33,023 nt of DNA, taken from positions 1 to 33,023 of IMG/VR virus record IMGVR_UViG_3300044970_002357. One strand, 5' to 3'. The position numbers and the translations under genes were made by a program. The stretch is from a virus. Under the pieces are notes generated by a model, which made no database searches, was not told where the DNA came from, and was given only the letters and a program-made list of their open reading frames with translations. The stretch's first letter is position 1. The number at the start of each line of letters is the position of its first letter. Below, one piece after another: positions 1-7,209 of this stretch.

Positions 1-112
1 CCAACAGGATCGACAGGCGTCGAAGGGCCAACGGGGGCAACGGGCGTTGAAGGCGCAACGGGCCCCTCTGGAGCCGAGGGCCCAACAGGATCGACAGGCG
101 TCGAAGGGCCAA
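1..112. repeat. Terminal direct repeat, left copy
   Basis: These 112 bases are identical to 32912-33023. Because the copy sits inside a tandem-repeat array of a coding gene and keeps the reading frame, it is best read as the overlap of a circular assembly, not as a physical terminal repeat. Confidence 0.85.
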
Positions 113-1278
113 GTGGCGCGACAGGCCCTTCGGGAGCCGAGGGCCCAACCGGAGCAACGGGCGTGCAAGGTCCAACTGGAGCCACGGGCCCGGGGGCAGC
201 GGGGATTGGCGTGTTGACCGAGTTTACCGGCAGCGGGGCAACACAGTTTTCGCCACTGAACGGCTACCTTGGAGACGACGCCGCATCGTACTTGGTGACA
301 ATTGACGGCACCATCCAGCACCCGGGCGCTGTCGACGGCGCCTACATAGTTAATGCAGCCAACGGCGGGACAATTACGTTTCCAAGCGCGCCAGCGGTCG
401 GGGCGTTGATCACGGTGCGTGTGGTGCGCGGGCAAATAGGAGCGACGGGCCCGAGCGGAGCCGCTGGGGCTCAAGGCCCGTCGGGTGAGGCCTCGACAGT
501 GCCCGGGGCGACCGGGGCTACCGGCCCCTCGGGTGTCCCCGGAGAGGCGGGCCCCTCGGGTGTCCCCGGAGAAGTGGGCCCGTCGGGGCTCCAGGGAGAA
601 GTGGGCCCTTCGGGCGCAACGGGGCCGGGTTTAACGACAACCAGTATTGCTGCGGGGACTTACGGCAGCCCGAGCGCAGTGGGCGCTTTTACTGTCAACC
701 AGTTTGGCCAACTGACCGGAGCGACAAGCTCCATTATTGCAATCACGACAGCACAAATTAGTGGCCTTGCGGCGTCCGCGATAACGGACACCACCAACGC
801 AAGCAACATCATTTCGGGCACGCTTGCGACCGCCCAACTGCCCGCGAGCGGCGTGACTCCGGGGACTTTCGGCTCCAGCGCGGCAATTCCGGTGCTGACC
901 GTGGATGCCCTTGGGCGCATCACTTCCGCCAACACGGCAGGCGTTTCCGGCGGCGCTCAAAGTGTCAAAGCGTTTATAAATTTTAACGGAACCGGCACGC
1001 CCGCAATTCGGACGAGCCTAAACGTGTCGTCCATCACGGATTTTGGGGTAGGAAATTTCGGCTTTACTTTTACTTCGCCGCTAGCGTCTGCAAATTATGT
1101 CGTCGCGGGGAATGCAAGCGTAACGACAACAAACGGCTTAGGAGTTGTGACCTTGTTTTTTAACTCTCTGGGAAACACAAGAGTCGCTCCATCGGCAAGC
1201 GATTTTCGCATTTACATTTCGAACGTCGTCAGCGCAGCAACCGATCCGCAAGATATCTGCCTAACTGTTTGTCAGTGA
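1..1278 (+). CDS. Collagen-like tail fibre, C-terminal part (continuation of 31457)
   Basis: Position 1 is the first base of a codon in the same frame as the fibre that starts at 31457, so this is its 3' part and not a new gene. An ATG at 163 exists but lies inside the collagen frame. The order is: the rest of the second collagen block (to about nt 190), a globular insert (about 200-435), a third Gly-X-Y block with GPSGVPGE repeats (about 440-630), then a beta-rich C-terminal region. The last 100 residues ([15 protein letters not shown] onward) resemble the tip domain often found at the C-terminus of phage tail fibres. The protein ends with ICLTVCQ. Its probable role is host receptor recognition. 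Confidence 0.85.
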   Translation, partial: PTGSTGVEGPTGATGVEGATGPSGAEGPTGSTGVEGPSGATGPSGAEGPTGATGVQGPTGATGPGAAGIGVLTEFTGSGATQFSPLNGYLGDDAASYLVTIDGTIQHPGAVDGAYIVNAANGGTITFPSAPAVGALITVRVVRGQIGATGPSGAAGAQGPSGEASTVPGATGATGPSGVPGEAGPSGVPGEVGPSGLQGEVGPSGATGPGLTTTSIAAGTYGSPSAVGAFTVNQFGQLTGATSSIIAITTAQISGLAASAITDTTNASNIISGTLATAQLPASGVTPGTFGSSAAIPVLTVDALGRITSANTAGVSGGAQSVKAFINFNGTGTPAIRTSLNVSSITDFGVGNFGFTFTSPLASANYVVAGNASVTTTNGLGVVTLFFNSLGNTRVAPSASDFRIYISNVVSAATDPQDICLTVCQ

Positions 1279-1279
1279 T

Positions 1280-1471
1280 ATGAATAAGAAAATCATCTAC
1301 CCAACTCAGGATGGCGGCGTTGCGGTCGTCACTCCGATTTTAGAATGCGGGCTGACGGCAGAAGAAATTGCAGCAAAAGACGTTCCGGGGGGCGTCCCGT
1401 TTAAAATTGTGGACGCATCTGAGATTCCAACAGACCGCACATTCCGCAACGCGTGGGAGTTTCAGCCATGA
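1280..1471 (+). CDS. Small fibre-associated protein, 63 aa
   Basis: This gene starts 1 nt after the fibre stop and overlaps the next gene (ATGA). The product begins MNKKIIYPTQDGGVAVVTP and contains DVPGGVPFKIVDASEIP and FRNAWEF. From memory, similar short proteins sit directly behind tail-fibre genes in other phages; their function is not settled, and a fibre assembly or chaperone role is inferred from position only. There is no signal peptide or membrane segment. Confidence 0.75.
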   Translation: MNKKIIYPTQDGGVAVVTPILECGLTAEEIAAKDVPGGVPFKIVDASEIPTDRTFRNAWEFQP

Positions 1472-1704
1472 GCATTCTAGTTAACCTCGAAAAAGCAAAG
1501 GGCATCGGGCACGGCCTGCGGCGAGAAGCTCGTGCAAAAGAGTTTGCGCCCTACGATGAAATTGTCTCCAAACAAATTCCCGGAAACTCGGTCGCGGACG
1601 CTGAAGCGGCGAGGCAGGCAATTCGAGACAAATATGCAGCCATGCAGTCACAAATTGATGCTGCATTGACCCCTGACGAAATTAAGCAAGCGCTTGGCAT
1701 TTAA
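1468..1704 (+). CDS. Small fibre-associated protein, 78 aa
   Basis: The ATG at 1468 overlaps the upstream stop, which decides it over an in-frame start at 1453. The product (MSILVNLEKAKGIGHGLRRE...) is helical and charged, and ends in a short helix (LTPDEIKQALGI). It forms a translationally coupled pair with the gene at 1280 and, like it, resembles unnamed proteins found downstream of phage tail fibres. The function is unknown; a role in fibre folding or attachment is an inference from its neighbours. Confidence 0.7.
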   Translation: MSILVNLEKAKGIGHGLRREARAKEFAPYDEIVSKQIPGNSVADAEAARQAIRDKYAAMQSQIDAALTPDEIKQALGI

Positions 1705-1706
1705 TT

Positions 1707-2687
1707 ATGGCACAACAACTTACACAAGTCGGGAGCGACCTGATGAAATCGACCGGGGTGACCCCGGGAACGTACGGATCGAGCGCGCAAATCCCGGCGC
1801 TTACCATTGACGCAGCCGGGCGCATTACCGCAGCAACAAACGTTGCAGGCGGGGGCGGAAGCGCGACCCCGACCAACGTGCAAATTTTTACGTCGAGCGG
1901 AACATGGACAAAGCCTGTGGGGGCCAAGTCGGTTCAGGTGACTGTTGTGGGAGCTGGTGGCGGAGGTGCATCTGGCCGAAAGACAGCTTCCGGGCAAAGT
2001 GGAGCCGGAGGTGGTGCAGGCGCCGCTGGTGGCTTTGCTATGCGAACGATTGATGCCTCGCTGTTGGGAGCAAGCGAAACGGTGACGATTGGCGCGATTG
2101 GTCTTGGCGGGGCGTCGGTAACCACAAACTCCACCAATGGAAATGCGGGAACTGCCGGTGGGATGACGAGTTTCAACAACTTGGTGTTTGCTGCTGGAGG
2201 AGCGGCTGCTGGCATTGCAACTACTGCGTCTGGTCCTGCTGGTACAAATACGACTCAAAGAGCCATGTTTGTTGGCTCGAACGGCGGCGGCGGCAACAAT
2301 ACCGGGGTTGGAGCATCCGGAGTTTCTTCGTTCAACGCCCCTTCTGGAGGAGGGGCTGGAGGTGCAGTTCCAACCACTCCTGCGGCGTCTCTTGGGGCTC
2401 CTTCTGGAGTTGCCTATGGATCGTTTCAAACGGGCGGAAATGCAGCAGGCGGGACGGCGGGAGGCGCGGGAGGTGCAGGAGCAAGTGTGGATGCGAACTT
2501 TCCTTGTGGCGGATCTGGAGGTGGAGGTGGAGGCTCTTCGATTACGGGCAATGCTGGAGCCGGTGGAGCCGGTGGAAGCTATGGTGGTGGTGGAGGAGGC
2601 GGAGGCGCAGGCTTCGACAATACTGGCAATTCTGGAGCCGGAGGCAATGGCGGTCCAGCCATCGTTGTGGTAACAACCTACTTCTAA
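1707..2687 (+). CDS. Glycine-rich tail fibre protein, 326 aa
   Basis: The ATG lies 2 nt after the upstream stop. The N-terminus carries STGVTPGTYGSSAQIPALT followed by DAAGRI, closely matching a motif in the main fibre. Next comes a segment with GTWTKPVGAKSVQVTVVGAG and then about 220 residues dominated by glycine, alanine and serine (GGGG runs), ending IVVVTTYF. This is the usual build of phage fibre or adhesin proteins with a polyglycine-rich tip domain. It is probably a second receptor-binding or fibre-tip protein. Runs of GGA/GGC/GGT make this stretch prone to sequencing error. Confidence 0.75.
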   Translation: MAQQLTQVGSDLMKSTGVTPGTYGSSAQIPALTIDAAGRITAATNVAGGGGSATPTNVQIFTSSGTWTKPVGAKSVQVTVVGAGGGGASGRKTASGQSGAGGGAGAAGGFAMRTIDASLLGASETVTIGAIGLGGASVTTNSTNGNAGTAGGMTSFNNLVFAAGGAAAGIATTASGPAGTNTTQRAMFVGSNGGGGNNTGVGASGVSSFNAPSGGGAGGAVPTTPAASLGAPSGVAYGSFQTGGNAAGGTAGGAGGAGASVDANFPCGGSGGGGGGSSITGNAGAGGAGGSYGGGGGGGGAGFDNTGNSGAGGNGGPAIVVVTTYF

Positions 2688-2688
2688 C

Positions 2689-2868
2689 ATGACATACGCA
2701 ATTGTAAGCGACGCCTCAAAGGTGGTCGAAAACATCATCGTTTGGGATGGAGTCAGCCCGTGGACTCCTCCTCCTGGAACTACAGCCGTGAATGTGGATG
2801 GCATTCCGTGCGACATTGGTTGGATCCAGCAACCCGACGGCAGCTTTGCTCCACCTGACAACCAATGA
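2689..2868 (+). CDS. Small tail-fibre-associated protein, 59 aa
   Basis: This short frame starts with ATG 1 nt after the glycine-rich fibre and overlaps the next gene (ATGA). The product begins MTYAIVSDASKVVENIIVWD, then W-TPPPGTTAV and IGWIQQPDGSFAPP. The pattern of a small domain with an IGW and DGSF motif is common in short phage proteins located behind fibre genes and in C-termini of fibre assembly proteins. The product is soluble, with no membrane segment. A fibre chaperone role is an inference from context. Confidence 0.75.
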   Translation: MTYAIVSDASKVVENIIVWDGVSPWTPPPGTTAVNVDGIPCDIGWIQQPDGSFAPPDNQ

Positions 2869-3086
2869 AAGAACTTCTCGAGGTCGCACACGGCCAACCG
2901 TTTACGGTGGTGATGCTGCTTGTCGCAATCTGGTGGATGAATCGCACCAACACGGATCTCATCGGCAGGCTGCACGCCGAGCGAGCGGAGCGGTTGGATC
3001 GCTTGGAGACTGCAATCTCTGAATGTGAGCGTGATCGGAAAGAACTCTGGCAGAAAATCTTGCAACACACGGAAAGCGGCAAATGA
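2865..3086 (+). CDS. Membrane protein with coiled coil, lysis cassette, 73 aa
   Basis: The ATG overlaps the previous stop, and this gene's stop overlaps the holin ATG. One membrane segment is visible (about residues 12-27, PFTVVMLLVAIWWMN), followed by a charged helical region likely to form a coiled coil (RAERLDRLETAISECERDRKEL). This topology fits an inner-membrane spanin or an accessory holin or antiholin. Its place at the head of the lysis genes supports a lysis role, but no family was recognised with certainty. Confidence 0.65.
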   Translation: MKELLEVAHGQPFTVVMLLVAIWWMNRTNTDLIGRLHAERAERLDRLETAISECERDRKELWQKILQHTESGK

Positions 3087-3247
3087 ACTACATACTGGAA
3101 CGACTCAAAGAACCGTCTACGTGGCGCGGGTTGCTGGCGCTTGCGACTGCGTTGGGCGTCAAACTGCACCCGGAAATGCAGGAGGCCATTTTGACCGCGG
3201 GCCTTGCGCTCATCGGGATGGTGAACGTTTTCCGAAAGGAAAAGTGA
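3083..3247 (+). CDS. Putative holin, 54 aa
   Basis: The ATG overlaps the upstream stop and the gene ends inside the next start (GTGA). The product begins MNYILERLKEPSTWRGLLAL, then ATALGVKLHPEMQEAI, then LTAGLALIGMVNVF with a basic tail RKEK. Two short hydrophobic stretches separated by HPEMQ, the small size and the KEPSTWRG motif match small phage holin-like proteins. Holins form the inner-membrane lesion that releases endolysin. The gene lies about 340 bp upstream of a muramidase, which fits. It is too short for many gene callers. Confidence 0.7.
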   Translation: MNYILERLKEPSTWRGLLALATALGVKLHPEMQEAILTAGLALIGMVNVFRKEK

Positions 3248-3501
3248 TCCTCAGCTTTCTCCGGATCCTTGAACACTGGCTCTCTATTAAATCGATTCGC
3301 GCACGCTGGGAGCTGGAGCGCGACATCGAGCGTTATATACAAAATTGCGAGGAAGAGATTCGGAGGCTGCGCGCTAGTGGCGACAACGTCGCTGCTGACC
3401 GTGTACGCCACCAGTTGCTGCGGTCCTCGGGTATCGCCCTCCCGCGACAACCAGATTTTGCGACTTCAACCAGGGCAGACGCACCGAGCGGAGACTATTG
3501 A
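3244..3501 (+). CDS. Possible inner spanin-like protein, 85 aa (GTG start)
   Basis: The GTG overlaps the holin stop (GTGA). The product starts MILSFLRILEHWLSIKSIRA and continues with a charged helix (WELERDIERYIQNCEEEIRRLRA) and VAADRVRHQLL. The first 15 residues are hydrophobic enough for a membrane anchor, though short. A lipoprotein-like frame is nested in its 3' half, as Rz1 is nested in lambda Rz. That arrangement is the main reason for the spanin call; the sequence alone would support only a small coiled-coil protein. Confidence 0.55.
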   Translation: MILSFLRILEHWLSIKSIRARWELERDIERYIQNCEEEIRRLRASGDNVAADRVRHQLLRSSGIALPRQPDFATSTRADAPSGDY

Positions 3502-3589
3502 GGTATGGCACTCGGCGGCGCGATATGCGGCGCTCGAGCAGGAGTTGATCAACTGCGCTGCGGCGCTCAAACAACGCGACAACAAATGA
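3377..3589 (+). CDS. Possible outer spanin lipoprotein, nested, 70 aa
   Basis: This frame overlaps the spanin-like gene by 125 bp in another frame and its stop overlaps the endolysin ATG. A hydrophobic segment (LVATTSLLTVYATSC) ends in ATSC, an acceptable lipobox. The mature part has ILRLQPGQTHRAETIEVWHS then AARYAALEQELINCAAAL, which resembles small phage lipoproteins next to endolysins. The GTG at 3377 gives a very short signal sequence without a positive n-region. The frame is open upstream to 3269 and contains KIARKRF just before the hydrophobic stretch, so the true start may be earlier and non-standard. Confidence 0.6.
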   Translation: MATTSLLTVYATSCCGPRVSPSRDNQILRLQPGQTHRAETIEVWHSAARYAALEQELINCAAALKQRDNK

Positions 3590-4185
3590 CGCTTTCCGAA
3601 GCAGGCCTAGAGCTGGTCTTGAAACACGAAGTCGGCGGCGGGCAACGCTACTACGACAAATTTTTATCGCGTCCAACGGTGCCCGGTTTTGAAAGCGGCG
3701 TGACGATTGGCGTAGGGTTCGACGTAGGCTACGTCAATGCGGCGGAGTTTTCTGGAGCTTGGGGGCACCTAGTGCACGCGGAGCGATTGCGGGCTGCAAT
3801 CGGCCTCAAAGGCGCGCAGGCGCGGAAAATCTGCGCGCAGCTCGAGGACATCGTGGTGCCGTGGTCGGCGGCGCTGCAGGTATTTCTCGACCACACGTGC
3901 CCGACTCACTGGGTCCGCACGCTGCGCGTCTACCCGCAGAGCATTAACCTTTCGGAGGACTGCGCTGCGGCGCTGTTTAGCCTGGTGTTTAATCGCGGCA
4001 CATCGTTGACCGGTGAGCGGCGCGCGGAAATGCGAGGCATCAAAGACGCGCTTTCGACGGGGCACCGGGACGCCGTGCCCGGGCTGATTCGGGCGATGAA
4101 ACGGCTCTGGCCCGAAAAAAGCGGGCTTGTACGGCGGCGGGAGGATGAGGCGCGGCTTTTTGAGCACGGACTGAAAAACGGTTGA
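3586..4185 (+). CDS. Endolysin, lysozyme-like muramidase, 199 aa
   Basis: The ATG at 3586 overlaps the upstream stop (ATGA) and is preferred over an in-frame start at 3505. The product shows the glutamate of a KHE motif (E15), a YYDKF segment and SGVTIGVGFDVGY (T40), the usual E...D/T active-site layout of T4-type lysozymes and related phage muramidases. These cut the glycan strand of peptidoglycan. No signal peptide or SAR segment is seen, so export through the neighbouring holin is expected. The length of about 200 residues is normal for a single-domain endolysin. Confidence 0.8.
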   Translation: MTLSEAGLELVLKHEVGGGQRYYDKFLSRPTVPGFESGVTIGVGFDVGYVNAAEFSGAWGHLVHAERLRAAIGLKGAQARKICAQLEDIVVPWSAALQVFLDHTCPTHWVRTLRVYPQSINLSEDCAAALFSLVFNRGTSLTGERRAEMRGIKDALSTGHRDAVPGLIRAMKRLWPEKSGLVRRREDEARLFEHGLKNG

Positions 4186-4231
4186 CTTTTTGGCCGCGAG
4201 CCAGATTTTGCACCTGGTTGTTGTCATAGCG

Positions 4232-4260
4232 CGCCCGGGGGGGTGAGTCCCCTCCGGGCG
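4232..4260 (+). terminator. GC-rich hairpin without U-tract
   Basis: CGCCCGG at 4232-4238 pairs with CCGGGCG at 4254-4260, and GGGG at 4240-4243 pairs with CCCC at 4249-4252. One G-U pair lies between them and the loop is TGAGT. The 12-bp stem has no T-run after it. It sits 20 nt before the glycosyltransferase ATG, between it and the lysis genes. It could be a weak terminator, an mRNA processing or stability element, or a translational control of the next gene. Confidence 0.5.
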
Positions 4261-4280
4261 TAGTGACAAACCGCGAAATC

Positions 4281-5429
4281 ATGAGATTCCATTGCCCCGG
4301 CCTGCCGCACACCGTTACTTCCCCCGAGTACAACGCCTGCGCGTTTACGCAAAAGGTCCTCAAGCTGTGCAAAGGGCTCCACCACGCGGGGCACCACGTC
4401 ACGCACTATGGGCATGAGGAGTCGCAGGTTGAGTGCACTGAGCACGTGACGGTGAGCACCAACGCAAACCTGCAGGAGGCGTACGGGTCGTACGATTGGC
4501 GCCGCGAGTTTTTCCGGCACAACACGGGCGACGCGGCTTACCGAAATTTTATGGGGCGCGCGTTGCCAGCGATTGCGCAGCGTAAACGTCCCGGGGACTT
4601 TTTACTGATCCCGTTTGGCTGGGGGCACGCTGCGCTGTGCGACGCAAACCAGGACATCCACGTGGTGGAGTCCGGCATTGGGTACCCGTGGGTTTTGCCG
4701 CGCGAAAAAGCGCGGTGGAAAGTGTTTGAGTCCTACGCGGTCCGGAATGCCGTACACGGCCGCGAGCGCGTCGAGCGGGCAAACAATGACGATTACGAGG
4801 TTGTCATCCCGAATTATTTTGAGCCGGAAGATTTTGGCCCGCTTTCCGTCGGGCAAGGGTATATCCTTTACCTCGGCCGCATCACGCGCGCAAAAGGCGT
4901 GCACATCGTCGCCGAGGCGTGCGCGCGGGCGGGGCGCAAACTGATCATTGCCGGGCAGGGCGACCTTGCAAAAGAGTACTCTGGCCCGACCGATCACATA
5001 ACGCTGCACGGTTACGCAGACATGCAGCAGCGGCGCGATTTAATGCGGCGCGCGGATTGCCTTATGATCCCGAGCCAGTACATCGAGCCTTTTGGCGGCG
5101 TGGCCGTGGAGGCCATGATGAGCGGGACGCCGGTTATCACGAGCGACACCGGGGCGTTTACCGAGTGGGTGGTGCAAGGCCGCAATGGCTACCGCTGCCG
5201 CACGATGGGACAGTACGAGTGGGCGCTCAATAATGTCGGCCTGCTAGACCGCTACGCGATTCGAAATTTTGCCCGGGACAATTTTTCTTTGTCCGTGGTT
5301 GTGCCGCAGTTCCTTGAATTTTTTCGCATGGTTGAGGACGTGCGCACCGGCGCCGGTTGGTATTCAGAACACCGCGAGTCGGCGATACAAATAGGGGCGC
5401 TGGATTTTTCGGCGTTGTATGTCGATTGA
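4281..5429 (+). CDS. Glycosyltransferase, GT4 family, 382 aa
   Basis: The product has the GT-B architecture of retaining GT4 enzymes. There is an acceptor-side N-terminal half (MRFHCPGLPHTV...ACAFTQKVLKLC), then ILYLGRITRAKGVHIV at the start of the nucleotide-sugar half, and the E-x7-E motif EPFGGVAVE (E269, E277), followed by AMMSGTPVITSDTGAF. The ATG at 4281 is chosen because the family N-terminus starts there; a GTG at 4263 is in frame. The enzyme should transfer a sugar from an activated donor. Plausible targets are host surface polysaccharide (superinfection exclusion), phage virions or DNA; the sequence does not decide. It overlaps the next gene by 11 bp. Confidence 0.85.
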   Translation: MRFHCPGLPHTVTSPEYNACAFTQKVLKLCKGLHHAGHHVTHYGHEESQVECTEHVTVSTNANLQEAYGSYDWRREFFRHNTGDAAYRNFMGRALPAIAQRKRPGDFLLIPFGWGHAALCDANQDIHVVESGIGYPWVLPREKARWKVFESYAVRNAVHGRERVERANNDDYEVVIPNYFEPEDFGPLSVGQGYILYLGRITRAKGVHIVAEACARAGRKLIIAGQGDLAKEYSGPTDHITLHGYADMQQRRDLMRRADCLMIPSQYIEPFGGVAVEAMMSGTPVITSDTGAFTEWVVQGRNGYRCRTMGQYEWALNNVGLLDRYAIRNFARDNFSLSVVVPQFLEFFRMVEDVRTGAGWYSEHRESAIQIGALDFSALYVD

Positions 5430-5871
5430 CGGCTCATATCGCTGGGACCCCGGCACGCTCGACAGCCCTGCGGAAGAGCTGGCGGAGGAACTCGGCCTAA
5501 CGGTGGAGCAGGCGGAGCGGGTGTTAGCCTGGCACGCGTCACAATCGCGCGCGGCGGTGTATTCCGCGGGATCAACTGAAATGTTGGCGGTGATTCGGCT
5601 TTTTTGGAGGTACGGGCAGAACTCGCGGATGCTGGCTCTTGCGTTGGCTTTTGCCGCGGGTCTTGACCGTCAGTTGCCGTTCCGGTCAATGCGCGAGGCT
5701 GCTGCATCAAGCGGCTACACGGTGGCGCAGTTGTCCAAGCTAGTGCGCACCGTGCAGGATTCCCTCGGTCTTCCGCGGACGTGCCACAATAAGAGCGACG
5801 AGGCTACCGCGGCGTTTTCGCGCGTTCAAAAAGAACGCCATTTTCGCAAAAGGAAATTTCGAATCAAATGA
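5419..5871 (+). CDS. Hypothetical protein with possible HTH, 150 aa
   Basis: It starts within the last codons of the glycosyltransferase and its stop overlaps the next ATG, so the three are translationally coupled. The sequence is alpha-helical. A segment near residues 93-115 (SMREAAASSGYTVAQLSKLV) looks like a helix-turn-helix, and the C-terminus is very basic (KERHFRKRKFRIK), which suggests nucleic-acid binding. I do not recognise the family. It could be a late regulator or a DNA-binding accessory protein. Confidence 0.6.
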   Translation: MSIDGSYRWDPGTLDSPAEELAEELGLTVEQAERVLAWHASQSRAAVYSAGSTEMLAVIRLFWRYGQNSRMLALALAFAAGLDRQLPFRSMREAAASSGYTVAQLSKLVRTVQDSLGLPRTCHNKSDEATAAFSRVQKERHFRKRKFRIK

Positions 5872-6458
5872 ACCTAAATGCCCTCCAAGCCCAGAGCCTT
5901 CATCTTGAAAATATCCAAACTGAGGCCGACGCCGTCGCCCTTCTTGGCGTGCTTGATTGGGCTCGCAACGACGTTCTTTTTGGTCTCGGTGATTGGATGG
6001 TGGCATGCGCGGAAAGGTTTGGAAAAGAGTGGGTAAACAATCAGCTAGAGCTGGCGACGTGGTCGTTTGAAGAGGCATCAAGGGCGTACGAGGTCGCCAG
6101 CAAGATTCCGCGCGCAAAGCGTCACCGGGGACTGAGCTTTGCCCATCACGCGGTCGCTGCACGCAGCGAACAGCCTGAACTGGCGCTTGAATGGGCTCTT
6201 GAGCAGGGCCTAAGCGCGGCCGAGTTAGCGCACACCGTGCGGACAAAGGTTCAGCTCACAAAAGCCGAAATCACCGCTCAACGCTCAACAGCGTCGTTTG
6301 TGTCGCCGTCGTTAATCGCCGAACGGTTTTCGCAATGGCTCAAAAAGACTCCACGCGACGCGTGGACGCGGGAGGATAAGGAAACAATTTTCCGAGACTT
6401 GGAACCGCTTTTTTCGTTTTTACGCGAAATTGAAACTGACCTAGGCGTAGGCAATTAA
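5868..6458 (+). CDS. Hypothetical protein, ParB-like HTH features, 196 aa
   Basis: The ATG overlaps the upstream stop. The middle part (about residues 82-126) reads RHRGLSFAHHAVAARSEQPE then ALEWALEQGLSAAELAHTVR. From memory this resembles a helical module in phage and plasmid ParB-like or replication regulatory proteins. Confidence in any function is low. The gene's 3' end overlaps the convergent leftward gene by 18 bp, with no terminator between them. Confidence 0.6.
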   Translation: MNLNALQAQSLHLENIQTEADAVALLGVLDWARNDVLFGLGDWMVACAERFGKEWVNNQLELATWSFEEASRAYEVASKIPRAKRHRGLSFAHHAVAARSEQPELALEWALEQGLSAAELAHTVRTKVQLTKAEITAQRSTASFVSPSLIAERFSQWLKKTPRDAWTREDKETIFRDLEPLFSFLREIETDLGVGN

Positions 6459-6680
6459 GTTCCCGGGTTCCGCGCTGCGGCGGACTAGGCGCCCATGCTC
6501 GGTGTAAAGTGTCACCGGCGGCAAAAGCCGCGCTTGCGACTGCACCGAGCCAGGTATTTCGGTGGGCAGGCTGGTTTTGGGTAAACGGTCAAACGACTCC
6601 ACCACCGCCCGGACCAACGGGCGAAGGGTGGAATGTTGGGCAACTTGGTGAACGGATGCAATCGGCTGGACGGAAATCAT
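6441..6680 (-). CDS. Hypothetical protein, 79 aa, last gene of leftward operon
   Basis: The ATG at 6680 overlaps the stop of the upstream leftward gene (ATGA), the same coupling seen through the operon; this is the main support. The product (MISVQPIASVHQVAQHS... to NLIAYA) has a C-terminal beta-like stretch VTLYTEHGRLVRRS. No family was recognised. Its last 18 bp overlap the end of the rightward gene at 5868. Confidence 0.5.
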   Translation of the reverse strand: MISVQPIASVHQVAQHSTLRPLVRAVVESFDRLPKTSLPTEIPGSVQSQARLLPPVTLYTEHGRLVRRSAEPGNLIAYA

Positions 6681-6886
6681 GCACAACCGTCACGAACCCG
6701 GCGCGCGGCGTCAATCGCATTTGCCCGCCGAATCCATTTTCGGAGGGTCTCCCGGGAAACGCCAAAACGCTGCACTAAGTCAGCATACAGGACCCCGCGG
6801 GCCCGCATGTCTGCCGCCTGCCGTTGAAACTTCAGGAGAAGCCCGGCTTGGTAGGCCAGGCTGCTGCGGTGGGGTGCTTTGCTCAT
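6677..6886 (-). CDS. Small HTH DNA-binding protein, 69 aa
   Basis: The start overlaps the upstream stop (ATGA). Residues about 33-55 (LYADLVQRFGVSRETLRKWI) form a clear helix-turn-helix of the resolvase/transposase-N or MerR-like type, within a short basic protein (RRANAIDAARRVRDG). No catalytic domain is attached, so it is not a transposase. It is probably a small regulator, in an operon of early small genes. Its target is unknown. Confidence 0.7.
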   Translation of the reverse strand: MSKAPHRSSLAYQAGLLLKFQRQAADMRARGVLYADLVQRFGVSRETLRKWIRRANAIDAARRVRDGCA

Positions 6887-7209
6887 TCAACTCCCGAGGA
6901 TTGCTCGGTAGTTGGCTGCTCCCACTTCCCGAGCGCCCGCAGAAACGCCTCTGCGCGCTGGCGAGCGACGGCGCAAAAATAAACGGTGTCATCTGACATT
7001 TCCGCGCCCGTCACTTGGGCGAGCTTGTTTGAATAAACCGTTGCATAGTAAGGAAAAATGGTCTTTTCCGCTTCATGTATCGCGTTGAGGTCGTTGCAGT
7101 ATCGGGGCGCATGACTAGGCCAAAGGTTGCCTTCCATATCGCAATCAAGCACGTTTCCCTTCCACCCGCACGCCTCCGCAATCGCGGCGTTAATTTGTTC
7201 GTCAGTCAT
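6883..7209 (-). CDS. Phage protein, ABA-sandwich-like, 108 aa
   Basis: It starts at an ATGA overlap and ends in one. The product begins MTDEQINAAIAEACGWKG, includes RYCNDLNAIHEAEKTI and ends ARQRAEAFLRALGKW. This combination matches a widespread phage protein of unknown function (the type annotated as phage ABA sandwich domain, recognised from memory). These are usually early accessory genes. Nothing shows a catalytic site. Confidence 0.75.
   Translation of the reverse strand: MTDEQINAAIAEACGWKGNVLDCDMEGNLWPSHAPRYCNDLNAIHEAEKTIFPYYATVYSNKLAQVTGAEMSDDTVYFCAVARQRAEAFLRALGKWEQPTTEQSSGVE

Noticed and set aside
1-112. Physical direct terminal repeats of a linear virion genome
   Set aside because: The repeat lies inside one coding gene and restores its frame when joined, which fits circular assembly overlap; read-end data would be needed to claim real ends.
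1701-3068. Long leftward open frame of 455 codons
   Set aside because: It is antisense to the glycine-rich fibre and its neighbours; the product is a run of serine and arginine that mirrors GGN codons, with no domain.
6677-6886. Transposase or recombinase fragment
   Set aside because: Only an HTH is present, with no DDE or serine-recombinase catalytic part, no inverted repeats around it, and it fits the operon by ATGA overlaps.
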